Source: Opitutales bacterium
GTDB lineage: Bacteria; Verrucomicrobiota; Verrucomicrobiia; Opitutales; T3Sed10-336
Length of the DNA stretch: 36,658 nucleotides
Assembly: GCA_022565335.1 (NCBI GenBank)
Contig: JAIUMY010000024.1
Span: 1-36,658 of the forward strand
Direction: 5' to 3'
Part shown: one piece after another, positions 16,315-26,132 of the stretch
Position numbering within the stretch: the stretch's first letter is position 1
Layout: every line of letters starts with the position of its first letter
Position numbers and translations under genes: made by a program
The notes under the pieces: model-generated
What the model saw: the letters and a program-made list of their open reading frames with translations, nothing else
Databases searched by the model: none
Told to the model about the DNA's origin: nothing

Positions 16315-17750
16315 AGGTGTTTTAGCGTTACAAGAGTGAGATCGTCTTGATAAGTGGCCCCGCCGGTGAAACGGTCCACCGATTCCACGATTCCCTGATT
16401 CAATTCGCGGGCGGAACGGGTGCGAAGGGTCTTGATGACATCGGCAAGGCGGCCTGAAGAAAACTCGACACCATCTTGATTCGTCATTTCGGTTACCCCG
16501 TCAGTAAAGAGCACCAGGATACTGTCTTTTTCAAACGGGATCGTTGTTTTTTGAATAACCGCATCAAAAAGTTCCGGCGTGACCATGCCAATCGCCATAC
16601 CCTCACTTTTCATAGGCTCACATAGCCAAACGCCACTCTCGTTGTCAGGATGAGCGAGTAATGGCATTTCGTGGCCACACCGAGCCAATTCGACGGTATT
16701 TTTTTCCATGTCGACGACCGCATAAACCAGGGTAATAAACATATCATGGCGCATATCCGCCGCCATTGCCCGGTTTAATTCCTGCACCACTTCAGCGGGG
16801 TCTTCCAAAGTTCGGGAATAGTGCCGAAGGTTACTGCGACAGATGGTCATCAGGAGTGAAGCTGGAATCCCTTTGCCGGAAACGTCGGCAATGGCCACTC
16901 CAATACGATTTTCATCAATGGAGAAAATATCATACAAATCGCCCCCTACTTTTTGCGCTGGAGAGTAGAGGGCATCGATATCAAGGTCTTTTACCTGGGG
17001 AAACTCCCGGGGAAGAAGGAGTTGTTGAATATTACTGGCCAAGGTCAGGTCCAGGTCGATCTTCTTCTTTTCGATCTGCAAATTGAGCAGATCCGCATTA
17101 TGAATAGCCAATCCTGCTTGTTCCGCCATGGATTGCACCAGGGAAAGGTCGGTTTCGTTGAAAGCCATCCCATTGGCGGGATTCACCACGGCCAACACCC
17201 CAATCATGCGATCCCGGAAAAAGATCGGGGCGGCAATCATCGACCGGATTTCCAACGACCGGTCATCATGCTGGGTGACCCGGTCATCCATTGTCGCATC
17301 TTCAACCAAAACCGATTTTCGGCGCTTGGCCACCTCCCCAATAAGCCCCTCTCCTAGATCGATTTTCTCGGATTTGAGAACCTGTTCGATGAATTTGGCT
17401 CGGGTTGTCAGTTTAATTTTCGAACTTTCGGGCAAGGGCTTTTGCGGAGGGAAAAGCCCTTCGACGGCGACCCCCTGCAGTAAATTGTCCTTCCCCAGTT
17501 CAAAGACACAGGCACTAAGGGCTCCGGTGCTCAAAATCGCCGCGTGGACAATTTCCTGGAAAAGCTCCTCCCGCTCAGGGGTATCTCCCAGAGCTTCCAC
17601 CATGTCGTGCATGAAATCGACGACGATTTGCTTCTCCTGTTTGATTTGTTGCTTCTCGAAGACAAGGTCTCTGATTTCCTGTCGGGCACGGAAGTAGAGA
17701 AGGCCAAGAACAAAAGCCGCCCCCAGGAGAATCGTGAGAATAAAAATCAT
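16311..17750 (-). CDS. membrane-anchored GAF-SpoIIE (PP2C-type) serine phosphatase
   Basis: The protein has 479 residues. An N-terminal membrane helix (1-20) and short coiled coil (about 22-45) lead to a GAF sensor domain (about 55-220, with [20 protein letters not shown]) and a SpoIIE/RsbU phosphatase domain (about 240-479). Metal-binding landmarks are [10 protein letters not shown] (D271, D274), [15 protein letters not shown] (D289), LFTDGVTEM and YQDDLTLV. RsbU-type enzymes dephosphorylate STAS anti-sigma antagonists, so the STAS gene 88 nt upstream is its likely substrate. What the GAF domain senses is unknown. No HATPase anti-sigma kinase, the usual third partner, is in the window. The stop overlaps the trpB start. 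Confidence 0.93.
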   Translation of the reverse strand: MIFILTILLGAAFVLGLLYFRARQEIRDLVFEKQQIKQEKQIVVDFMHDMVEALGDTPEREELFQEIVHAAILSTGALSACVFELGKDNLLQGVAVEGLFPPQKPLPESSKIKLTTRAKFIEQVLKSEKIDLGEGLIGEVAKRRKSVLVEDATMDDRVTQHDDRSLEIRSMIAAPIFFRDRMIGVLAVVNPANGMAFNETDLSLVQSMAEQAGLAIHNADLLNLQIEKKKIDLDLTLASNIQQLLLPREFPQVKDLDIDALYSPAQKVGGDLYDIFSIDENRIGVAIADVSGKGIPASLLMTICRSNLRHYSRTLEDPAEVVQELNRAMAADMRHDMFITLVYAVVDMEKNTVELARCGHEMPLLAHPDNESGVWLCEPMKSEGMAIGMVTPELFDAVIQKTTIPFEKDSILVLFTDGVTEMTNQDGVEFSSGRLADVIKTLRTRSARELNQGIVESVDRFTGGATYQDDLTLVTLKHL

Positions 17751-17838
17751 AATTGCCTAGAAGGGAGCAAAATCGACGGAAAAAGCATTTCTATAAAAAA
17801 ACAGAAAAAACCCTCTCAGGCAAGCACGAGGTTGAGCG

Positions 17839-18357
17839 CTAATCGACGGCGACTTGATTTTTTAGAAAGGAAATTACATCCTGGAATTTGGAGCGGTTCT
17901 CCTCGTCAGCTTTGATCAGATTCTCGTGCGCTTCCAAGACCATTTTCGCATTTTCAACTTCGCTTTTGGAAGAGGCTTCCTCTCCTTCCAGTCTTTGCAG
18001 GGAATCGGTGTTGACTGCCTTCTCTCCCTCCTCATCGACGTGAAGAAGACGATGTAACCCGAGGTTTTTAACCAACTCTAAATTTCTGGTTCCGAGGCGG
18101 AAAAGAAAGATTTTCCCAGGCTCATCTTGTTTCCGCAGATCCAACGCCGCTCCGGCAATAGCCCCCAGAAAAGTGCTATCCATCCCAGTACAATCGGCGA
18201 AATCTATAATAAAATTTCTTTTCCCTTCGGGAATAAGTCGATTCATGAAATCCCGAAAAGGGCCACAATTGAGAAAAGAAATGCGACCGTTAAGCTTTAT
18301 AATAACGGGATCAGAGTAGGCGTCTACCAAAAATGCGGGTTGTTCTTGTTCAGGCAT
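17839..18357 (-). CDS. STAS-domain anti-sigma antagonist-like protein
   Basis: The protein has 172 residues. The STAS domain (about 8-115) contains NFIIDFADCTGMDSTFLGAI, where S61 after the Asp is the position phosphorylated in SpoIIAA/RsbV proteins. The domain is followed by a polar, Glu/Lys-rich helical tail (about 118-172) not found in minimal SpoIIAA/RsbV, possibly a coiled coil for partner binding. The gene starts 10 nt after the acnA stop and precedes the SpoIIE-type phosphatase, so the two form a partner-switching pair. The output (a sigma factor, an enzyme or second-messenger turnover) is not visible from sequence. Confidence 0.9.
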   Translation of the reverse strand: MPEQEQPAFLVDAYSDPVIIKLNGRISFLNCGPFRDFMNRLIPEGKRNFIIDFADCTGMDSTFLGAIAGAALDLRKQDEPGKIFLFRLGTRNLELVKNLGLHRLLHVDEEGEKAVNTDSLQRLEGEEASSKSEVENAKMVLEAHENLIKADEENRSKFQDVISFLKNQVAVD

Positions 18358-18367
18358 TGGTAAGAAA

Positions 18368-21238
18368 TTAGTCGTTCTCGCGCAGAATACTTCTCAAAAC
18401 ATAAGGCAGAATGCCCCCATGGCGATAATATTCAACCTCAATGGCAGTATCGACACGAGCCCGAACTTTCAGTTCCTCCCGCTCGCCGTCCTTTCGCTCA
18501 ATAACCAGGGTTAGGTCCTGCCCTGGCATGAGAGTGTCGTTCAAACCGAGGACTGAAAATTGTTCGGTTCCATCAAGTCCCAGGGTTTTGGTAGTAACAC
18601 CTTCGGGAAACTGCAAAGGAAGAACTCCCATGCCGAGCAAATTGCTGCGGTGAATCCGCTCGAAACTCGCGGCAACAACGGCTTTAACCCCTAACAGCTT
18701 GGTGCCCTTGGCGGCCCAGTCGCGACTACTCCCCATGCCATAATCCTCGCCAGCAAAGACGATGAGAGGAGTTTTCCGCTCGGCATAGACCTGACAGGCT
18801 TCGTAGATGCTGGCGGGCTTACCCTCCGGCATTATTTTGGTAAAGCCGCCCTCTTTGCCGTCCGCAAGATGATTCTTTACCCGGACATTGGCGAAAGTTC
18901 CACGGGTCATGATACGGTCATTCCCGCGGCGGGAACCATAGGAGTTAAAATCTTTTTTCTCCACGCCTTTGGCCAGGAGATACTGCCCAGCGGGGGTTTC
19001 CTCGCTGAAAGCTCCTGCGGGACTGATATGGTCGGTGGTCACAGAGTCGCCCAGAATCGCCAAAGGGCGCATCCCGGAAATTTCCTCAATGGACTCCGGT
19101 TCCATGGAAAAGCCATCGAAATACGGAGGTTTTTGAATATAAGTACTTTCTTCTTTCCACTCGAAGAGTTGGCCGGTGGTGTTTTCAATTTCCGTCCACT
19201 CCTTGTTCGCCTCCATGATATCAGCGTAGCGGGATTTGAACATTTCTGGTTTCACCCCCCGAAGAATCTCTTCTTGAATCTCTTCACGGGTAGGCCAAAT
19301 ATCGCGGAGGTACACGGGTACTCCATCTTTCCCAACGGCGATTGGCTCTTCGTTTAGATCAATATCAACCCGACCGGCGAGGGCGAAGGCGACCACCAGC
19401 GGTGGGGACATGAGGTAATTGGCTTTGATAGCACCGTGAATTCGAGCTTCGAAGTTGCGGTTGCCCGAAAGAACGCTGGCCCCCACGAGATTTCCCTCCC
19501 GGATACCTTCTTCTACGGAGAAGGCCAGGGGACCGCTGTTTCCGATACAGGTAGTACAACCATATCCCACAAGGTTAAAGCCAAGAGCATCCAGACTTTC
19601 CTGCAGTCCGGTTTCGTTGAGGTACTCGGTAACCACACGGGATCCCGGAGCCAAACTGGTTTTAACCTGCGGGGGAACATTCAAACCTTTCTCCAGAGCT
19701 TTTTTGGCGACCAATCCGGCGGCCAACATTACACTGGGGTTACTGGTGTTGGTGCAACTGGTGATTGCCGCAATCAAGACCGAACCATGACGCAGCTTGA
19801 CTTTCCCGTCCTCGGGATAGTCGATGTCATCAAGGGTTGTTGAGTTACCCGAAGGCCGATTGGTAATCATCTCCTTCTCACTCATGGAATCGCCGGCGGT
19901 ACCGTCAGGCTTCAGGTCCGAGTTTCCGGTCGAGGTGATGCCCGCGATTTCGCCTTCCCCCAAAGTGATCAAAACCTCTCGCTGCCGTTCTTCGGGGCTG
20001 AGTCCGAATCCGCCATCGGATGGGGACGTGGTGAAGAGATCTTCAAAGTTTCCTTTAAGCTCCGACAGGTTCATCCGGTCCTGTGGGCGCTTGGGACCAG
20101 CGACACTGGGTTCCACGGTAGCGAGATCCAATTCAACCACCTTGCTGTAATCGACGTCTCCGGCAGTTGGTATGCCGAACATGCCCTGGGCCTCGTAATA
20201 GGCTTTTACGGCAGCTACATCGGCTTCATCGCGACCGGTGTTCTGCAGGTATTTCAACGATTCTTCATCGACCGGGAAAAAGCCCATCGTGGCACCGTAT
20301 TCCGGGGCCATATTGGCGATCGTTGAACGATCCGCGACGGTGAGACGGCGGGCCCCTTCACCAAAGAATTCGACGAATTTTCCGACCACATTTTCCTTCC
20401 GGAGCAATTGGGTCACCCGCAAAGCCAAGTCCGTAGCGGTGGTCCCTTCCGGAAGATCGTTGGACAAATGCACTCCGATCACTTCGGGAGTTTGGAAATA
20501 CACCGGTTGCCCGAGCATTCCAGACTCGGCTTCGATGCCACCGACGCCCCAACCAACGACACCGAGGCCGTTGATCATGGTGGTATGGGAGTCCGTACCG
20601 ACCAGGGAATCGGGATAAAAGACCGTCTGCCCTTCCTCATTTTCGCGCGAGAAGGCCACACAAGCGAGATATTCCAGATTTACCTGATGGACGATACCAA
20701 TGGCTGGTGGAACAACCTTGAAGGTATCAAAGGCTTGCTGACCCCATTTCAGAAACTCATATCGTTCCAGGTTCCGCTGGAATTCGGTTTTCATATTGGC
20801 CAGGAAAGCACCAGGGGTTCGGGAACGATCAACTTGCACCGAGTGGTCAATCACCAGATCCACCGGTACCAGCGGCTCGATCATCGAAGGGTCTTTGTTC
20901 ACTTCGGCAACCGCTGCCCGCATGGCCGCCAAGTCCACCAAAAGAGGTACTCCGGTGAAATCTTGCAACACAATCCTGGAAACCACGAAAGGGATCTCGG
21001 TTTTGGAGGGGTTGGTCGCATCCCATTGCGCCAGCCTTTCGACATCTGCGGTTTGAATTCGTTTGCCATCGCAATTGCGAAGAACAGATTCAAGAACCAC
21101 TCGGATGGAGACCGGAAGACGGGAAATTTTCCCTACTCCCGCTTTTTCCAATTCAGGCAAGGAATAATAAATTCCCTTTTCTTCTCCATCGATCGTCAGA
21201 GGACGAATTACTTGAAAGGTATCGTGGTTGGCAGACAT
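18368..21238 (-). CDS. acnA: aconitate hydratase (AcnA type)
   Basis: The protein has 956 residues. It isomerises citrate to isocitrate in the TCA cycle using a [4Fe-4S] cluster. Cluster cysteines lie in [14 protein letters not shown] and [15 protein letters not shown]. Other AcnA/IRP signatures are [45 protein letters not shown] and [14 protein letters not shown]. The protein is about 60 residues longer than E. coli AcnA. Most of the excess is a polar stretch before the first cluster cysteine (roughly residues 405-470, around [20 protein letters not shown]). It follows the peroxiredoxin gene by 46 nt and precedes the STAS gene by 10 nt, so it probably shares their transcript. Confidence 0.97.
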   Translation of the reverse strand: MSANHDTFQVIRPLTIDGEEKGIYYSLPELEKAGVGKISRLPVSIRVVLESVLRNCDGKRIQTADVERLAQWDATNPSKTEIPFVVSRIVLQDFTGVPLLVDLAAMRAAVAEVNKDPSMIEPLVPVDLVIDHSVQVDRSRTPGAFLANMKTEFQRNLERYEFLKWGQQAFDTFKVVPPAIGIVHQVNLEYLACVAFSRENEEGQTVFYPDSLVGTDSHTTMINGLGVVGWGVGGIEAESGMLGQPVYFQTPEVIGVHLSNDLPEGTTATDLALRVTQLLRKENVVGKFVEFFGEGARRLTVADRSTIANMAPEYGATMGFFPVDEESLKYLQNTGRDEADVAAVKAYYEAQGMFGIPTAGDVDYSKVVELDLATVEPSVAGPKRPQDRMNLSELKGNFEDLFTTSPSDGGFGLSPEERQREVLITLGEGEIAGITSTGNSDLKPDGTAGDSMSEKEMITNRPSGNSTTLDDIDYPEDGKVKLRHGSVLIAAITSCTNTSNPSVMLAAGLVAKKALEKGLNVPPQVKTSLAPGSRVVTEYLNETGLQESLDALGFNLVGYGCTTCIGNSGPLAFSVEEGIREGNLVGASVLSGNRNFEARIHGAIKANYLMSPPLVVAFALAGRVDIDLNEEPIAVGKDGVPVYLRDIWPTREEIQEEILRGVKPEMFKSRYADIMEANKEWTEIENTTGQLFEWKEESTYIQKPPYFDGFSMEPESIEEISGMRPLAILGDSVTTDHISPAGAFSEETPAGQYLLAKGVEKKDFNSYGSRRGNDRIMTRGTFANVRVKNHLADGKEGGFTKIMPEGKPASIYEACQVYAERKTPLIVFAGEDYGMGSSRDWAAKGTKLLGVKAVVAASFERIHRSNLLGMGVLPLQFPEGVTTKTLGLDGTEQFSVLGLNDTLMPGQDLTLVIERKDGEREELKVRARVDTAIEVEYYRHGGILPYVLRSILREND

Positions 21239-21284
21239 AGTGGTGGTGGCAGACGTTTTCGATAAATGGCGAAAGCAGGATCAA

Positions 21285-21761
21285 TCAGCCCTCCGCGAGG
21301 ACTTTCTTCATGGCTTCGAAATCGGGCAGTTGTTTCGGATCGTTGCTGTCGGTGGCGTAAACGATAGTCCCTTCCTTATTAATAACAAAAGCGGCGCGTT
21401 TACTGACTCCCTTAAAGCCGAGCAAGTCCTCAAAAAGGACGTCATATTGCTTGCTGACCTCGCGATTGAAATCACTCAGGAGCGGGAAATTAAGGTTTTT
21501 CTCCTTGGCAAAAACCTCTTGTGTGAAAGGGCTGTCGACCGAGATCGCATACACTTCGGCTTCCAGCTTTTCATATTCCTTCAACTGATCGCGAACCGAA
21601 CACATCTCATCTGCGCAAACACTGGTAAAAGCGAGCGGAAAGAATAGAAGAACAACATTTTTGCTGCCCACGTTATCGAGAGGACTGATATCGGCAAGAC
21701 CATCGGCATTCTTGCTTTTTAAGGTAAAGGCGGGTGCTTTAGTTCCAGTTTGTAAGGCCAT
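21285..21761 (-). CDS. peroxiredoxin (AhpC/TSA family, AhpE/BCP-like)
   Basis: The protein has 158 residues with no signal peptide. It reduces peroxides through a peroxidatic cysteine, C49 in FPLAFTSVCADEMC, preceded by the conserved P and T of the PxxxT/SxxC motif. A second cysteine, C54, lies five residues later, the spacing of the intramolecular disulfide in BCP/PrxQ proteins, while the LLFFPLAFTSVC context resembles AhpE. The enzyme could thus be a two-cysteine variant with an AhpE-like body. It lies upstream of acnA in the same direction, which would place peroxide defence beside an oxidant-sensitive Fe-S enzyme. The upstream 175 nt are shared with the divergent tyrS. Confidence 0.92.
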   Translation of the reverse strand: MALQTGTKAPAFTLKSKNADGLADISPLDNVGSKNVVLLFFPLAFTSVCADEMCSVRDQLKEYEKLEAEVYAISVDSPFTQEVFAKEKNLNFPLLSDFNREVSKQYDVLFEDLLGFKGVSKRAAFVINKEGTIVYATDSNDPKQLPDFEAMKKVLAEG

Positions 21762-21936
21762 AGGTAATTATGATTAAGGATTCGTTTTTTCGAGAGAGAA
21801 AGACCTTACTTTGCAGTAAAATCTCCGGCAGGTCAAAAATTTAAAACCATAAGGACGGTAAAACCGGGAAAATTGCCTTCGAACGAGGTTTGGGTTTGGC
21901 AAAGAAGGCAAGGACCGACAAGATGCCCCTTTTGTC

Positions 21937-23118
21937 ATGAAAGCAGTTACGGCCATTGAACAAGGAATCGACCAATTGATCGGCAAGGAGGATCTGGAGA
22001 AAAAACTCCAATCCGGAAAACCATTGAAAGTAAAACTGGGGGTCGACCCCACCCGCCCGGATTTGACTTTGGGCCACGCCGTGGTCTTTCAGAAGCTACG
22101 ACAATTCCAGGATTTGGGCCATACCGCCCAATTGGTCATCGGCGACTTCACCACCCGGGTAGGCGACCCCTCCGGGCGATCCTCCACCCGTCCACAATTG
22201 GAGGAAAAGGAAATCGAGGAAAATGCAACCACCTATCTGGAACAGGCCTTTCGGGTTTTGGACCACTCCAAAACCGAAGTTTTTCGCAATAGTGAATGGT
22301 TCGGGAAAATGTCCTTTGCCGATGTCTTGAAACTTTCTTCCAAGATGACCGTCGCCCGCATGCTGGAGCGCGACGATTTTGCCAAACGCTACGCCTCCAA
22401 CACCCCGATTTCGATCGTGGAATTCCTCTACCCGCTAATGCAGGGCCACGACTCTGTTATTTTGAAATCCGACGTCGAATTGGGGGGACGGGACCAATTA
22501 TTCAATATGCTGGTCGGTCGCCAATTACAAAAGGAAGCCGGGATGGAGGAACAGGCCGTCATTTGTATGCCCCTTCTGGTAGGTCTGGATGGTGTCAATA
22601 AGATGTCCAAAAGCTTAAACAACTATGTGGCCTTCAATGACTCTCCCAAAGACATGTTTGGCAAAATCATGTCAGTGAGTGATGAGTTAATGTGGGACTA
22701 CTACCGATTGGTCCTCCAACTACCTGAACAAGAGATCAAAGCCCGCCAAACCGAGCATCCCATGGAGATGAAAAAGGAGCTGGCCCGTTTAATTACCGCC
22801 CGTTTCTACAGCGAGGAAGATGGACAGCGCGAACGCGCCGCTTTTGAGCAGGTTTTTTCCAAAGGGCAACTTCCGGACGAGATGCCGGAATTCAAATGGG
22901 ATGCCCTCGCTGAGGCGGACGAATTCAGTCTTCCCGCCCTTCTCTCAAAAACCGGCCTCTTTCCGAGCAATAAGGAAATCCGCCGACTGCTTCAACAAGG
23001 AGCGGTCAAAAAAGACGGTGAAAAACTTTCAGGCGAGGCCACCAAGATGATCAACCGCCCAACAGAACCCGTCGTTTTCCAATCCGGGAAACGCCTCTTC
23101 TTTAAAATCTTGCCATAA
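21937..23118 (+). CDS. tyrS: tyrosyl-tRNA synthetase
   Basis: The protein has 393 residues and charges tRNA-Tyr. The class I HIGH equivalent is LTLGH (H47) and the second signature is KMSKS (222-226). GVDPTRPDLTLGHAVV, GDFTTRVGDPSGRSSTRP and EFLYPLMQGHDSV are typical. A C-terminal S4-like RNA-binding domain (about 330-393, IRRLLQQGAVKKDG) is present. The overall pattern fits the TyrZ-like bacterial subgroup. It stands alone on the + strand. The upstream 175 nt show no T-box or other structured leader that I can recognise. Confidence 0.97.
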   Translation: MKAVTAIEQGIDQLIGKEDLEKKLQSGKPLKVKLGVDPTRPDLTLGHAVVFQKLRQFQDLGHTAQLVIGDFTTRVGDPSGRSSTRPQLEEKEIEENATTYLEQAFRVLDHSKTEVFRNSEWFGKMSFADVLKLSSKMTVARMLERDDFAKRYASNTPISIVEFLYPLMQGHDSVILKSDVELGGRDQLFNMLVGRQLQKEAGMEEQAVICMPLLVGLDGVNKMSKSLNNYVAFNDSPKDMFGKIMSVSDELMWDYYRLVLQLPEQEIKARQTEHPMEMKKELARLITARFYSEEDGQRERAAFEQVFSKGQLPDEMPEFKWDALAEADEFSLPALLSKTGLFPSNKEIRRLLQQGAVKKDGEKLSGEATKMINRPTEPVVFQSGKRLFFKILP

Positions 23119-23269
23119 AAAGAAGTCCCCTTCGGCAGGCCTCCAGCAGGGGCGAAAAACCGCGCGCCCGCTCGGTTCAGTGGATACCGATGAACGAACA
23201 AGTAGAACACCCCACCGAACGTGTCCCGGAGGATTGGTTGAAAGGCCGCCCCTTAAGCCTCATACCGGA

Positions 23270-24010
23270 CTACTCCTCCGGCTCTTCCTCTTCCGCATCA
23301 CCCTCGCTCGCGTCATCATCCGAATCACCAATAGTGCCATCGCCGTTTCCGGCAAAGGCCTCAAGTTCCTCATAACCCCAGGTCTGCGTGCGACCAGCCT
23401 CTTCCTCGCGAATAGCGGCCACTGTTTCCTCAGAGATTTCCGGAGCATCATTTCCCCATTCCTGGCGGATAAAAGTCATAACCCCGGCAATTTGCTGATC
23501 CGGCAGGCTATCAAACGCGGGCATTTCACTGGAATAATCGGCTCCGTTTAGGCCATGCAGGAGGATCCGGGTAAGAACTTGTTCGGAGCCAATAACCCTT
23601 TCCGAGCCAACCAACGATGGGAAAGCTCCCGCCGCCCCCTGACCGTTCGCCTGATGACAGACCTGGCAATTGCGGCTATACATCCGTTCTCCCACCAAAA
23701 CCAGGTCAACCTCACCGTTATCTTCAGCGGCTGCGGCGGTCCCTCTACCGAAAAGGGTTTCGTCATACACCATGGCATCAAAACCTCCACTGTAAAAGGC
23801 AATATAAAAGCCTCCCCAAATGCCCAACACCATAATGCCGAAGATTAGCCCGATCGGCACTGGAGTCGAATTTTCCGTGGGCTCCATCTTTTCCCGTAAT
23901 AGGGTTGAATGGACTTGCTGTAAACTTTCGTCGGAGGCCTTGGCTTGGTCCAGACGATGGTCTTTTTCAGCCGCTGAGGGTTCGTGGGATTTGGAAGAAT
24001 CAGAGGACAT
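23270..24010 (-). CDS. mono-haem cytochrome c, CcoP-like subunit of the cbb3 oxidase
   Basis: The protein has 246 residues. A polar N-terminal segment precedes one membrane helix (about 52-73, IGLIFGIMVLGIWGGFYIAF), followed by a periplasmic cytochrome c domain. The haem site is C115-Q-V-C118-H119, with MPAFDSL as probable axial-Met segment. Canonical CcoP has two haem sites and this has one, followed by an extended acidic tail (about 215-246, many Asp/Glu). It is the last gene of the respiratory operon, 14 nt after ccoO, and its position and topology argue for a CcoP-type role: electron entry or transfer within the oxidase. It could instead be an unrelated electron carrier attached to the complex. 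Confidence 0.85.
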   Translation of the reverse strand: MSSDSSKSHEPSAAEKDHRLDQAKASDESLQQVHSTLLREKMEPTENSTPVPIGLIFGIMVLGIWGGFYIAFYSGGFDAMVYDETLFGRGTAAAAEDNGEVDLVLVGERMYSRNCQVCHQANGQGAAGAFPSLVGSERVIGSEQVLTRILLHGLNGADYSSEMPAFDSLPDQQIAGVMTFIRQEWGNDAPEISEETVAAIREEEAGRTQTWGYEELEAFAGNGDGTIGDSDDDASEGDAEEEEPEE

Positions 24011-24024
24011 TTGGAAAAATCAAT

Positions 24025-24642
24025 TTAGAACTCTCTTTGGGCTTCCTCAAGGTCGTAATTCAAACGTTGGCTCAAAAGAAAGGCCACCAGTGCATCGGCC
24101 CGTCGGGTGGGAACGATCTCATAACCCTCCGGTGGGGCCTGGTCGCCCAGCCCGCTGAGGGCACGGGGATGGGGCTCGCCGGTTATTTTTCGTTTTTCAA
24201 AAAGAAATCGATAGGGAGGCATGATAGAGTCTGGATGTGACAACCGGGAATCGTAAAGGTGCGTATAATGCCAACCGGCATCGGGGATACGGTCGCCGAC
24301 GTTTTTAAGGTCAGGCCCTGTTCGCATGGTTCCCAATACCATCACCGGTTGGTTGATATAATCCCGGGCCACCGATTGCCGGTCTCCCCAGCCCCACTCG
24401 GTATCTCCACCGAAACCGGGACGGCGAACTTGGTGGGAATGGCAATAAACGCATCCCAAATCCAAATAGACCTGTAGTCCTTGGGTGGCCAAGCCACTAA
24501 GGGGGGCGGGATGCATCGTACCATCATCGGCCTCTTGTCGTTCAAGAGCGCCGAACTGTTGCTGGGGGATTAGAACAACCCCGGTCCAGGAAAAAGCGAG
24601 AGTAAAAAACACCCCCAGGAAGATTACCGGTAGACTTTTCAT
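24025..24642 (-). CDS. ccoO: cbb3-type cytochrome c oxidase subunit II (CcoO)
   Basis: The protein has 205 residues. An N-terminal membrane anchor (3-24) leads into a periplasmic mono-haem c domain with GCVYCHSHQVRRP (C64, C67, H68), the characteristic CcoO motif. SVARDYINQPVMVLGTMRTGPDL and SIMPPYRFLF (axial Met) are conserved. The subunit passes electrons from the c-type haems to haem b of CcoN. The gene overlaps ccoN by 4 nt (24639-24642), so translation of the two is coupled. The length is near the family norm of about 200. Confidence 0.95.
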   Translation of the reverse strand: MKSLPVIFLGVFFTLAFSWTGVVLIPQQQFGALERQEADDGTMHPAPLSGLATQGLQVYLDLGCVYCHSHQVRRPGFGGDTEWGWGDRQSVARDYINQPVMVLGTMRTGPDLKNVGDRIPDAGWHYTHLYDSRLSHPDSIMPPYRFLFEKRKITGEPHPRALSGLGDQAPPEGYEIVPTRRADALVAFLLSQRLNYDLEEAQREF

Positions 24643-26132
24643 GAGCGGGCCGCCTCCTTTCCAAGATCATCAGAAGTTTCGGAAAACAAAGTCGGGGCAC
24701 TTTCTTTGGCTGGCTTCGCCGCCAGGATCAGGGCGACGTTTATGACGAAAGCCACATGCCCTATCAGAATCATGACCCCGGAAATACTGCGAACTACCAA
24801 CCAGGGAAGAGTGAAACTGGTAATATCACCGAAAGAATCAACCCGACTGGGATCAGTCATATATAAGCCTTGAATCCATCCGGCAATGGTAAGGGCCACA
24901 ATGTAAGTGCCCACCCCTAAAGCGACCGCCCAGAAATGCACCCGAATGAGGGTTGCCGAAGGCCACTCTCTTTTCAGAAGGCGAGGCATAATATAATAAA
25001 GCGCCCCAAACATGGCCATCGTGAACCAGGCATACATTCCCCAGTGTGAATGCCCCACGGTGAAATGGGTAAAACTGGTAATTTCGTTCACCGACCGCAG
25101 GGCCATCATGGAACCCTGCAAGCTCACCGCGGTGTAGCTCATCGCGGCAAATACGCTGAAGCGCAAAACGGGTGACCACTTGAGCATACCAAAACTTCCC
25201 ACCATGGTCACATGATGGTTTAAGGCGGTAATCAACACCGGGATGACCATCATTACACTGGCCACCACCCCAGCCGAAATGACCCAGGCCGGAACGGGTC
25301 CTCCAATAAGGTGGTGAACGCCCGCCCAGTTGTAAAAGAGCGCCAGCGTCCAGAAGGCGAGAATGGAAAGATAATAGCTGTGGATCGGTTTACCAAGAAC
25401 CTTGGGAATAAAATAATACACCGCAGCCAATCCCAGAGGCGTGAACCAAAGTCCCAAAACATTATGGGCAAACCACCAGTTTACCAATGATTGCACAGTT
25501 CCGCGAACCGGTTCAAAAATCAGCATGATTTGAGCCGTTCCGTAAAGCCACGGGAACCACAAAAGAGCGGCCAAAATATACCATTGCGAAACATAAACGT
25601 GACTGTTGGTTCGAAAGCGGAAAGTAATGATCGCCCAAAGGCCAATACAAGCGTAGGCGATAAAAAGCAGGGGCGTGGCATAGCCGGGAATTTCCAGCCA
25701 TTCGATCGAAGTCATATCTCCCGCCAAAATGCCGTAAATGCCAACAGTGAGACCTACGTTCCAAAAGATGGCCGCAACAATAAGGATGTTGGCGTGGCGC
25801 ATCCGCGTACGGGAAAGACGACACATTAACCAGAGAGCCACCGCAATACCCGCACAGGTAGACCACCCGTAGATCACCGTATTCAAGTGCGCCGTCCGAA
25901 TTCTACCCATGCTCAACCACGCCGCATCCGCAAAAAATTCATAGTTGTGGAATTTGAAGGAGGCCAGCAACCCAAATAGGGTCCCCACCATCAGCCAGAA
26001 TAGAGCGGCAATGGTAAAGACCAGAACCGGCAGACGAACCGATTCATCGATCTCTCCCAGGCGTGCCCTCTCAGCCACGTGAGGGTCAGCCCCGGGACGG
26101 ATTGATTCTGTAAGTGATGGGCTATTACTCAT
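24639..26132 (-). CDS. ccoN: cbb3-type cytochrome c oxidase catalytic subunit I (CcoN)
   Basis: This haem-copper oxygen reductase subunit has 497 residues and about 12 membrane helices. By alignment from memory with the Pseudomonas stutzeri enzyme, the CuB ligands are H223 (WWFAHNVLG), H273 and H274 (NWAGVHHL). The cross-linked tyrosine is Y267. The haem ligands are H82 (RTAHLNT) and H361/H363 (TVGHSHWG). All expected catalytic residues are therefore present. It reduces oxygen to water at high affinity in cbb3 enzymes. It starts inside the CcoS-like gene (4-nt overlap) and is followed by ccoO. It is encoded directly downstream of an Alternative Complex III operon rather than with fixGHIS. Confidence 0.96.
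   Translation of the reverse strand: MSNSPSLTESIRPGADPHVAERARLGEIDESVRLPVLVFTIAALFWLMVGTLFGLLASFKFHNYEFFADAAWLSMGRIRTAHLNTVIYGWSTCAGIAVALWLMCRLSRTRMRHANILIVAAIFWNVGLTVGIYGILAGDMTSIEWLEIPGYATPLLFIAYACIGLWAIITFRFRTNSHVYVSQWYILAALLWFPWLYGTAQIMLIFEPVRGTVQSLVNWWFAHNVLGLWFTPLGLAAVYYFIPKVLGKPIHSYYLSILAFWTLALFYNWAGVHHLIGGPVPAWVISAGVVASVMMVIPVLITALNHHVTMVGSFGMLKWSPVLRFSVFAAMSYTAVSLQGSMMALRSVNEITSFTHFTVGHSHWGMYAWFTMAMFGALYYIMPRLLKREWPSATLIRVHFWAVALGVGTYIVALTIAGWIQGLYMTDPSRVDSFGDITSFTLPWLVVRSISGVMILIGHVAFVINVALILAAKPAKESAPTLFSETSDDLGKEAARS

Noticed and set aside
20408-21265. Long + strand open frame (285 codons) opposite acnA
   Set aside because: It lies fully antisense to a textbook aconitase, has no recognisable domain, and its composition is that of a reverse-strand shadow.
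21762-21936. T-box or other aminoacyl-tRNA-sensing leader upstream of tyrS
   Set aside because: No T-box consensus, specifier stem or terminator/antiterminator pair could be recognised in the 175-nt divergent region.
23127-23152. Possible terminator between tyrS and the CcoP-like gene
   Set aside because: Only a 5-bp CCCCT/AGGGG stem with a 16-nt loop. The T-rich run beyond it on the - strand is interrupted.
23190-23375. 61-codon + strand frame after tyrS
   Set aside because: The first part is in the intergenic gap, but the rest is Ser-rich antisense of the acidic tail of the CcoP-like gene. No ribosome site or known family.
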